A DNA stretch of 54,113 bases from a virus. The notes beneath the pieces are model-generated. The model was not told the origin of the DNA. It did not search any database and saw only the letters and a list, made by a program, of their open reading frames with translations. Below are positions 46,668 to 53,303 of this stretch, piece after piece (position 1 is the first letter of the stretch; each line of letters starts with the position of its first letter). The DNA is taken from IMG/VR virus record IMGVR_UViG_3300042868_006771, positions 1-54,113 of that record; one strand, given 5' to 3'. The translations under genes and the position numbers were made by a program.

Positions 46668-48050
46668 TTAAAAGTTGATTTGTGTGCGAACACTGACCAC
46701 ATTTTCTTTAGTGGTTGTGCCCATGTCAGTGGTGTCCAATGGTGCAATTGCTGTGTCAAATTTGGTGGTAGCATAGTTGGCCATGATTCTAGCATTGCTG
46801 TTAAGAATCCAGTTTACACCGTAGGTCACAGTTCTAGCACCAGTTGAGTTTTGTGTGCGGTTGCCTGTCACAGCACCGTCAACACTGTTGCTGCCAGCGG
46901 CTGAATATTCAGAAACACGCACACCCACTTGCCATGCACCGTGACCATTGCCCACAACACCGCCGTAGTCTTTCATGAACACCGACGATGGGGTGATGCC
47001 ACCGAATGCACCACCTTTGTAACTCTTGGCAAAGTCTTCACCAGTGATGTTGTACATGGCTTCTACATACTTGGCCTGAACACGAACATCTTGTGTGGCC
47101 ACACAAGCAGTGGTCACGCAACTGGTAGCACCTGTAACATAGTTATAGGTGTTGGCCGAAGCTGAGTAGTTGCTGTCAAAGTTTTCTGCTTGCAGTTTAA
47201 ATGGACCATGTGCCAGGGCCAGTTCAATACCGTTCATGGTACGCTGAATGCTCACTGCATTGTTGGCAGTGGCACCATAGGCTGCTGTGTCAATCTTGTC
47301 ACCACCAATCTGGGCACGATAAACATTGCTCATACCACGTGCTTCTGAACGCATGGACACAATGGTACCGCGTGTGGTTGTGCTGGGAGCATCCACAGTG
47401 TTGCCTGAAGTTGTGGGCACCAACTGTGACCGTCCACCAGTACGTGCCACACCCAAGTGCAACACAGTGTTGGGTCTAGCAATCAATTGACCAAAGTTCA
47501 CAGCCACACGTGCCGCATACTGTGAGCCCAAGGTGTTGTCGTTGTTACTTTCAGTGAAGTCACCTTGAAATGCTGACAATCCATACACTAAACCAGCACT
47601 TGGTTCGCCGTGTAGCATCACGCCCAAACGTTTACCTGGTACCAATTGATTGCCATATGAACGTTCCATAAAGCCAATGTTGTTAGAGCTAGTTTGCTCT
47701 TCCAAGCTGAAAGGCTGTTTGAATCTACCTGTGCGTAACTGTGCTGACTTATTAAAGCCATAATTGACAAACGCAGTGTCAATAAAGTTAGTAGTACCGC
47801 CAACAGCATTGCCCACCAACTCATAGTTGATCTGCTTGTTGATACTGCCATTGATACCAATTCTAGCTCTACGCAGTTCAAAGTTGTCGCCCACGCTGGC
47901 ACTGTCACGGTCCACAGAGTCTGTTAGATCTGTTTGGAATGCTCGTGTGTCAAAATGCACACGGCCTGTGACCTTGGCATCCACCTGTGCCATTGCTGGC
48001 GATGTCAGGGCCACAAATACTGCAGCCAAGACTAATTTCGTAAATTTCAT
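46668..48050 (-). CDS. Outer-membrane porin, phosphate-selective (OprP/OprO) type
   Basis: 460-residue outer-membrane beta-barrel. A Sec signal peptide (MKFTKLVLAAVFVALTSPAM..., cleavage near A-M-A) is followed by barrel strands with the OprP-family blocks FELRRARIGINGSINKQINY and RTGRFKQPFSLEEQTSSNNI, and the chain ends ...SVRTQINF with the C-terminal Phe needed for BAM insertion. It would let phosphate or other anions through the outer membrane. It lies 65 nt downstream of pstS but also has its own perfect sigma70 promoter and Shine-Dalgarno AAAGGAG. Phosphate selectivity is inferred from family and context; the porin could also alter phage adsorption. Confidence 0.85.
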   Translation of the reverse strand: MKFTKLVLAAVFVALTSPAMAQVDAKVTGRVHFDTRAFQTDLTDSVDRDSASVGDNFELRRARIGINGSINKQINYELVGNAVGGTTNFIDTAFVNYGFNKSAQLRTGRFKQPFSLEEQTSSNNIGFMERSYGNQLVPGKRLGVMLHGEPSAGLVYGLSAFQGDFTESNNDNTLGSQYAARVAVNFGQLIARPNTVLHLGVARTGGRSQLVPTTSGNTVDAPSTTTRGTIVSMRSEARGMSNVYRAQIGGDKIDTAAYGATANNAVSIQRTMNGIELALAHGPFKLQAENFDSNYSASANTYNYVTGATSCVTTACVATQDVRVQAKYVEAMYNITGEDFAKSYKGGAFGGITPSSVFMKDYGGVVGNGHGAWQVGVRVSEYSAAGSNSVDGAVTGNRTQNSTGARTVTYGVNWILNSNARIMANYATTKFDTAIAPLDTTDMGTTTKENVVSVRTQINF

Positions 48051-48076
48051 AGTTTCTCCTTTAGATTTACTTTTGT

Positions 48077-48104
48077 ATTATAACATATTATGTAGTGTTG
48101 TCAA
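48077..48104 (-). promoter_or_regulatory. Consensus sigma70 promoter of the porin gene
   Basis: Minus strand TTGACA (48099-48104), 16-bp spacer, TATAAT (48077-48082), with Shine-Dalgarno AAAGGAG downstream. It allows porin expression independent of pstS. Confidence 0.8.
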
Positions 48105-48115
48105 TACCACAGCAG

Positions 48116-49135
48116 TTATTTTTTGATCTGTGACCAAACACGGTCACGAATCTGTTGAGTCAGAACATCTGGCAACGGCACGTAGTCTAGATCCAGTGCG
48201 GCCTTTTGTCCATTCTTAAATGCCCAGTCAAAGAATTTCAATGCTTCGGCACTTTGTTTACGATCTGTGGGATCCTTGTACATGAGAATAAAACTAGCAG
48301 TGCTCACTGGCCACACTGCGTCGCCCTTTTGATCCACAATGCTCAGGCCCATACCAGGCACACTGAACCAATCTGCACCAGCAGCCGCGGCAGCAAAGGT
48401 GGTGTCATCTGGTGATACCCAGCGACCATTGCGGTTCTGCATCTGCATGAACACCAGTTTGTTTTTCTTCACATACGCATACTCAACATAGCCGATGCTA
48501 CCTTTAATACGTGCCACATTGGCAGCAACACCTTCATTGCCTTTGCCACCCACAGAACTTGGTGCAGGCCATTTTACAGCAGCACCACGACCCACACGTT
48601 CCAACCAGGCAGGACTGGCTGTGCTGAGATAGTCAGTCCAGTTAAATGTGGTACCTGAACCATCAGCACGATGTACAACGGTAATGGTTTGATCTGGCAA
48701 CACCTTGCCGGGATTGAGGGCCTGAAGTCGAGCATCATTCCACTTGGAGATGTCGCCCAAGAAAATTTCTGCCAGCACTGGACCGGTGACTCTGAGTTCA
48801 CCAGGTTTAAATCCCTGTAGATTCACAATGGGCACAGTGCCGCCAATGATGGCAGGAAACTGTACCATGCCTTCTTTTTCTAAATCTGCACCTGACATGG
48901 GTGCATCTGTAGCACCAAATATCACAGTCTTGGCTTTGATCTGTCTGATGCCACCTGAACTGCCGATACTTTGGTAGTTCAATTGAACATCGTGTTTTTC
49001 GCTGTAGATTTCAGCCCACTTGCTATAAATGGGAAAGGGGAAAGTTGCGCCTGCCCCAGTGATGGTGTTTTGAGCATTTGCTGACGGACTCAGCAAATAT
49101 AGTGTTGCGGCCAACAAGGCCAAGATTTTTTTCAT
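48116..49135 (-). CDS. pstS: Periplasmic phosphate-binding protein PstS
   Basis: 339-residue PstS from ATG 49135, chosen because AAAGGAAA precedes it and the signal peptide MKKILALLAATLYLLSPSAN begins there. Ligand-binding blocks are ITGAGATFPFPIYSKW, NYQSIGSSGGIRQI, FGATDAPMSG and HRADGSGTTFNWTDYL. It delivers phosphate to the host PstCAB transporter; phage pstS genes are known from cyanophages. It is the first gene behind a Pho box. Confidence 0.96.
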   Translation of the reverse strand: MKKILALLAATLYLLSPSANAQNTITGAGATFPFPIYSKWAEIYSEKHDVQLNYQSIGSSGGIRQIKAKTVIFGATDAPMSGADLEKEGMVQFPAIIGGTVPIVNLQGFKPGELRVTGPVLAEIFLGDISKWNDARLQALNPGKVLPDQTITVVHRADGSGTTFNWTDYLSTASPAWLERVGRGAAVKWPAPSSVGGKGNEGVAANVARIKGSIGYVEYAYVKKNKLVFMQMQNRNGRWVSPDDTTFAAAAAGADWFSVPGMGLSIVDQKGDAVWPVSTASFILMYKDPTDRKQSAEALKFFDWAFKNGQKAALDLDYVPLPDVLTQQIRDRVWSQIKK

Positions 49136-49172
49136 GTGTTTTCCTTTGTGAATTTGTGCGATTGCACAATAA

Positions 49173-49207
49173 TATTTAAACACAAAGATATTACAGTAGT
49201 GTTACAG
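49173..49207 (-). promoter_or_regulatory. PhoB-type promoter of pstS: Pho box + TAAATA
   Basis: Minus strand CTGTAAC-ACTA-CTGTAAT (49190-49207), direct 7-mers at 11-nt spacing, followed after exactly 11 bp by TAAATA (49173-49178). The box starts 55 nt upstream of the pstS ATG and overlaps the stop codon of the 50-aa gene. Confidence 0.85.
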
Positions 49208-49354
49208 TTTCTTGACTGATTTGTTCTTTTCGCTGGGACCGGCTGCTTTGGCTTCTTCCAGCATGCGCTCTGTGGCAGGGGTGTTTTGGGGAGGATGATA
49301 CACGTGATGTTTCGGGGGTTCGTGTCGTCGTGGGGCTCGTTTAAACCAACTCAT
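49202..49354 (-). CDS. Small phage protein (50 aa)
   Basis: Starts MSWFKRAPRRHEPPKHHVYH and ends ...KNKSVKKL. The M-S-W-F-K-R start with a Pro/His-rich basic stretch is a pattern I recall from small T4-like cyanophage proteins. Shine-Dalgarno AAAGGA and an ATAAGTAT motif stand upstream. Function unknown. Confidence 0.68.
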   Translation of the reverse strand: MSWFKRAPRRHEPPKHHVYHPPQNTPATERMLEEAKAAGPSEKNKSVKKL

Positions 49355-49377
49355 AGGCGGGTCCTTTGTAGGTTAAA

Positions 49378-49385
49378 ATACTTAT
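49378..49385 (-). promoter_or_regulatory. Promoter motif ATAAGTAT
   Basis: Minus-strand ATAAGTAT 23 nt upstream of ATG 49354. Confidence 0.55.
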
Positions 49386-49413
49386 TGTGTGGGTTTGAAA
49401 CATAAACTCCAGT

Positions 49414-50616
49414 TTAATTTTGTTCTAGAAGTTGCTGAATTGCAGAGCGATGTTTATAAGTACAATGCTGTTGCATGACAACCATGGCTTGATTCAAATT
49501 AATTTTGTATTCTTCTATCACTTGATCAAATAATCCATTGAAAAAACGCTGTTTGTTACGTTGTGCAATCTCATGCAATTTTGTGTACAATATTTGTTTA
49601 GCGTCCGCATCAAGTGCAGCAATTCTTTTCATTTCTTGAATAATTGCATCTAATCTTTCTTGGCTGTCAGTGATAGTATCATATGTCTCATCAATCAATT
49701 CTGAAAATGTTTCAAATCCATAGTTCCGCAAATATTGCAAACTATCTGGTGTGGCTGCTAGTATAAAAGGCTTACCGCATGCAATAGGCCTAAGTGTTTT
49801 TTCTGTAAGGTGCCAACGTGTGTCGTCAAACAAGGTTTCCAACACAATTTCAATCTCGCATGCAGCATAATCTGAGCTACAGTAATCTGCACTGCTGTCT
49901 GAATTAGCAGTGTTAGCTGGATAAATTTGTTCTAAATTGTGCAAGTGAATTTGAAATTTTTTGTTTGCAAACACATGATTTGTATAGTGTGTGTTATTGT
50001 CAACGGTAGCAAATGATATTTCAGTGTTAGGAATCAAGCCATGCAATACTAGTTGTTGCGCAAAATACAGCCTATATTCTCTAGTGCCGCACCATGCACG
50101 GTTGTAAATCAAGAACGGTTTTTTTATATGTGTTGGGGCATAACTTAATGCAGGATCATGTTGAGCATATCTAAACCAGTCCAGTGCAATTATTGCGTGG
50201 CTCCAAATATATACTGGTACAAAATCGTTTTTTTGATAAATTGTCAAATTTTTGCTGCGGTATTCTGAGTGCAACAGCAAAGTTTTATCAAAACAGTTAT
50301 GAATCATTAATACTGATCTTAAATTAAAGTTGGCTTGATATTCTAACAACTTCGGTTGAGTCAACGCAGGAAATTTTTCTAACAAATTTCGTGTAGATTG
50401 TATTATGTCGCTGCGGGAATAAAATTGCCAATTCAGAGGTTCTTGGTCGTGACATACCATTTGTGCCTTGCTGTTAGATTCCTGGGTAGTGTATTCCAAT
50501 AGAGGTTTAAGATCCTCTATTTTTCTTGAGCCATGTGGCCACCAGCGATAAATTACTAGATCATGGTTGACACAGTCGGCCAAATAGTGATATAATCTGT
50601 CTAAAGGAACACTCAT
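49414..50616 (-). CDS. Glycosyltransferase-like protein, relative of the 6638-7726 protein
   Basis: 400-residue AT-rich protein from ATG 50616, opening MSVPLDRLYHYLADCVNHDL. Near residue 290 it has WHLTEKTLRPIACGKPFILA followed by LRNYGFETFSELIDETYD, the same block as the protein at 6638-7726. The block resembles the donor-site region of GT-B transferases such as GT10; this is by eye. Its start codon abuts the divergent start of the dehydrogenase gene (CAT|ATG) and has no Shine-Dalgarno. A role in surface or capsule sugar modification fits the neighbouring sugar dehydrogenase. Confidence 0.5.
   Translation of the reverse strand: MSVPLDRLYHYLADCVNHDLVIYRWWPHGSRKIEDLKPLLEYTTQESNSKAQMVCHDQEPLNWQFYSRSDIIQSTRNLLEKFPALTQPKLLEYQANFNLRSVLMIHNCFDKTLLLHSEYRSKNLTIYQKNDFVPVYIWSHAIIALDWFRYAQHDPALSYAPTHIKKPFLIYNRAWCGTREYRLYFAQQLVLHGLIPNTEISFATVDNNTHYTNHVFANKKFQIHLHNLEQIYPANTANSDSSADYCSSDYAACEIEIVLETLFDDTRWHLTEKTLRPIACGKPFILAATPDSLQYLRNYGFETFSELIDETYDTITDSQERLDAIIQEMKRIAALDADAKQILYTKLHEIAQRNKQRFFNGLFDQVIEEYKINLNQAMVVMQQHCTYKHRSAIQQLLEQN
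50567..50596 (+). promoter_or_regulatory. Sigma70 promoter of the dehydrogenase operon
   Basis: TTGACA (50567-50572), 18-bp spacer, TATAAT (50591-50596). It lies inside the first codons of the divergent gene; Shine-Dalgarno AAAGGA follows. Confidence 0.75.
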
Positions 50617-51858
50617 ATGAAAAAAATTGGTTTTATTGGGATCGGCAAACTGGGTCTCGATTGTGCAGAAGTCATGGCTGAGAAGCATGAAGTGCGGGGT
50701 TACGATATTTACCCACGTGAAAGCGACTCAGTAAAAGTTTGTGACATTGCGGAGTTGGTTGACGAAAGCGAATGGATCTTTATTGCGGTGCCCACACCAC
50801 ATGCCCAAGGATATGATGGATCAGTGCCCAGCAGCCACATGGAGCCCAGAGACTTTGGACATGATGCAGTGATTGATGCAATCAAGAATGTTAACCGATA
50901 TGCAACCACACCTAAAAAGGTTGTGTTGATCAGCACAGTGTTGCCCGGCACCACACGTAAACACTTTTATCCTCTATTAGACAGCAAGCATCAGTTCTTG
51001 TACAACCCTTACTTGATTGCCATGGGTAGTGTAAAGTGGGATATGGTCAATCCAGAAATGGTCATGATTGGTACAGAAGACGGAAACCCCAATGCACTAG
51101 CAGGTGAACTGATTGACTTGTACAAAACCATCATGGCAAACGATCCACGCTATGAGATTGGCACCTGGGATGAATGCGAAGCCATCAAGATCTTCTACAA
51201 CACATTTATTTCAGCCAAGGTTGGTCTTGTGAACATGATTCAAGACTTTGCCCTGCGCATTGGCAACATCAATGTAGACGTTGTAACAGATGCCTTGGCA
51301 CGTAGCACCATGCGCATCATGGGACCCAAGTACATGACAGCAGGCATGGGCGATGCAGGTGCTTGCCACCCCCGAGATAACATTGCCCTGCGTTGGTTGG
51401 CCAAAGAATACAACATTGGCTATGACTTGTTTGATACAGTAATGCATGCACGTGAAGTACAGGCCAAGAACTTGGCCATGTACTTGTTGGACCTGAGTGT
51501 GATGCATGACAACATGCCTATTGTGATTCATGGCAAAGCCTACAAACCCGATGTGGAATACTGTATTGGCTCATACTCAACCTTGGTGGGCCACTACATT
51601 GAACAAGAAGGTCGTAAAGTGGTGTACGTTGATCCATTGGCAGATGATCCCGCCAATGTTGTGGCTACAGTGGACACACCTGCAATCTTTTTGTGGGCAC
51701 ACAACCGCAAGATCACTTATGAGTACACCGGTGATCAGCTGGACACACTGCCTTATTGCGACATCCGACCTGGCAGTATCATTGTTGACCCATGGCGCAA
51801 ACTTACATCAACTCCTGAGGTCGAAGTTGTCCACTATGGCAACACAAGAGCTCATTAA
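50617..51858 (+). CDS. UDP-glucose/GDP-mannose dehydrogenase family enzyme
   Basis: 413-residue NAD-dependent nucleotide-sugar dehydrogenase that oxidises a sugar C6 alcohol to the acid. The Rossmann loop G-F-I-G-I-G-K-L-G is at residues 5-13; the active-site block GDAGACHPRDNIAL near residue 250 holds the catalytic Cys, followed by the C-terminal UDP-binding domain with GKAYKPDVEYCIGS. The length is typical. The product would be a uronic acid nucleotide, for a surface polysaccharide or possibly as donor for Agt. Shine-Dalgarno AAAGGA; it overlaps the next gene by 23 nt. Confidence 0.88.
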   Translation: MKKIGFIGIGKLGLDCAEVMAEKHEVRGYDIYPRESDSVKVCDIAELVDESEWIFIAVPTPHAQGYDGSVPSSHMEPRDFGHDAVIDAIKNVNRYATTPKKVVLISTVLPGTTRKHFYPLLDSKHQFLYNPYLIAMGSVKWDMVNPEMVMIGTEDGNPNALAGELIDLYKTIMANDPRYEIGTWDECEAIKIFYNTFISAKVGLVNMIQDFALRIGNINVDVVTDALARSTMRIMGPKYMTAGMGDAGACHPRDNIALRWLAKEYNIGYDLFDTVMHAREVQAKNLAMYLLDLSVMHDNMPIVIHGKAYKPDVEYCIGSYSTLVGHYIEQEGRKVVYVDPLADDPANVVATVDTPAIFLWAHNRKITYEYTGDQLDTLPYCDIRPGSIIVDPWRKLTSTPEVEVVHYGNTRAH

Positions 51859-52354
51859 GTATCATATCCCAATGTTTTGGGATGATGAATACAAACGTTT
51901 GGACTATACCAATGAGTTGTTCAACGATCCTGCCAGTGTTGAACTATGGACCAGTCAAGGCTATGCCAATCAATTCACTGGTGACATGTGTGACATGCGT
52001 GGTCAACAACCCAGTTGGAATAAGACATTCATTGATATCTACACAGAAATGGGCTGGAAAGACATTGGCACCAGTTATTACAGAATGAGCACTGGCACTA
52101 TTTTGCCAGTTCACAGTGACCTATATGTTCGATATATTGACTTGTTTGGTTTAGCCGGGCAAGAACATCGTATACGTAGAGCAGTGGTGTTTTTAGAAGA
52201 TTGGCAATCAGGGCATTACTTTGAAGGTGCAGAAAAACCTGTAGTTAACTGGCAAGCTGGAGATGTGGTTGAATGGATTTATGACTTGCCACACATGGCA
52301 GCAAATGTGGGACTAGACCCTAGATATACACTGCAAATAACAGGATGGGTATGA
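51836..52354 (+). CDS. 2OG-Fe(II) oxygenase-like protein
   Basis: 172-residue double-stranded beta-helix protein from ATG 51836. HSDLYVRYIDL supplies an H-x-D pair, LPHMAANVG the distal His, and an Arg follows in DPRYTLQITGW, the order expected for Fe(II)/2-oxoglutarate hydroxylases such as the aspartyl hydroxylase type. Substrate unknown; it may hydroxylate the product of a neighbouring gene. It overlaps both neighbours. Confidence 0.6.
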   Translation: MATQELIKYHIPMFWDDEYKRLDYTNELFNDPASVELWTSQGYANQFTGDMCDMRGQQPSWNKTFIDIYTEMGWKDIGTSYYRMSTGTILPVHSDLYVRYIDLFGLAGQEHRIRRAVVFLEDWQSGHYFEGAEKPVVNWQAGDVVEWIYDLPHMAANVGLDPRYTLQITGWV

Positions 52355-53268
52355 TATCAACATACAACGAATGGGATTCACTCCGACGCATCGTGGTAGG
52401 TCGTGCCAACACAGCCAACTGGCCTGTGAACGATCCTGTGTTCAAAAATGAAGGCGAGAAAACCACTTGGAAAGAAACACCAGTTCCTTCAGGTGCTGTA
52501 GCACAGTGGATAATTGATGAAGCCAACGAAGATCTTGAGATATTGTCCCAAACATTGCAAGACTTGGGTGTGGTAGTGGAACGTCCTGATCCCTGCCTAA
52601 ACTTTCAAACACACGACGGTCTCAGTGCCTACTGCCCCAGAGACCGATTGTTGGTGTATGGTAGTACCATTGTGAATCCTGTGATGATGTATCCCTGCAG
52701 AGACATGGAAGCACAGTGCTACTATAACATCATTGACGAAGCTGAACACTACTTGCACATGCCCAGAAACGAAGGCATGATCTTGGAAGCAGCCAATGTT
52801 TGCAGGCTCAATGACTCATGGTTGGTGTTGGAATCAGCAGGCGGCAATAGAGCCGCATTGAACTGGCTGCGTGAGCAGTTTCCTGCGGTCAACATTGAAA
52901 TGTGCAACTTCTATGCTGGCGTGCATATTGACTCAACCATTGTGCCCATACGTGAAGGCCTGGTGCTGCTGAATGGTACCAGAGTGAATGACACCAATTG
53001 CCCCCGAGTGTTTGAAAATTGGGACAAGATCTACGTGGATGATGTGGTGGCACAGGGCTTTTACCAATATCCTTATGCGTCAAAATGGGTGGGAATGAAC
53101 ATGCTGGCTGTGAATTCAACCACAGTGATCATGGACAAGAACCAACCAGACCTGATTGCCCAACTGGAGCAACGCAAGTTTACAGTGATTCCGTTGGAAT
53201 TACGCCACAGTCGTACACTAGGTGGTGGATTTCACTGTGTTACACTGGATTTGGAACGGGTAAACTAG
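52351..53268 (+). CDS. Amidinotransferase (glycine amidinotransferase-like)
   Basis: 305-residue guanidino-group enzyme from ATG 52351 (ATGA overlap). Its five-bladed propeller core shows the family catalytic set: N-terminal WDSLRRIVVGR, ILEAANVCRLND, HIDSTIVPI with the catalytic His, and GGGFHCVTLDL with the catalytic Cys. Glycine amidinotransferases move the amidino group of arginine to an amine. Arginine deiminase-like hydrolysis is the alternative. The product may modify a glycan, lipid or protein; similar genes occur in marine phages. Confidence 0.82.
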   Translation: MISTYNEWDSLRRIVVGRANTANWPVNDPVFKNEGEKTTWKETPVPSGAVAQWIIDEANEDLEILSQTLQDLGVVVERPDPCLNFQTHDGLSAYCPRDRLLVYGSTIVNPVMMYPCRDMEAQCYYNIIDEAEHYLHMPRNEGMILEAANVCRLNDSWLVLESAGGNRAALNWLREQFPAVNIEMCNFYAGVHIDSTIVPIREGLVLLNGTRVNDTNCPRVFENWDKIYVDDVVAQGFYQYPYASKWVGMNMLAVNSTTVIMDKNQPDLIAQLEQRKFTVIPLELRHSRTLGGGFHCVTLDLERVN

Positions 53269-53297
53269 TTGACCAATAAAGGCAACTCATGTATAAT
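53269..53297 (+). promoter_or_regulatory. Sigma70 promoter, leaderless layout
   Basis: TTGACC (53269-53274), 17-bp spacer, TATAAT (53292-53297), then 6 nt and ATG 53304. The TTGACCAATAA start matches the promoters at 30986 and 31343. Confidence 0.85.
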
Positions 53298-53303
53298 ACA
53301 CAC

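Noticed and set aside
50617-50688. Upstream start at 50688 for the minus-strand glycosyltransferase-like gene
   Set aside because: The extension is antisense to the first codons of the dehydrogenase and has no family support.
51530-51835. N-terminal extension of the oxygenase-like ORF
   Set aside because: It lies entirely inside the dehydrogenase gene in another frame and has no ribosome site; ATG 51836 gives a protein of sensible length.
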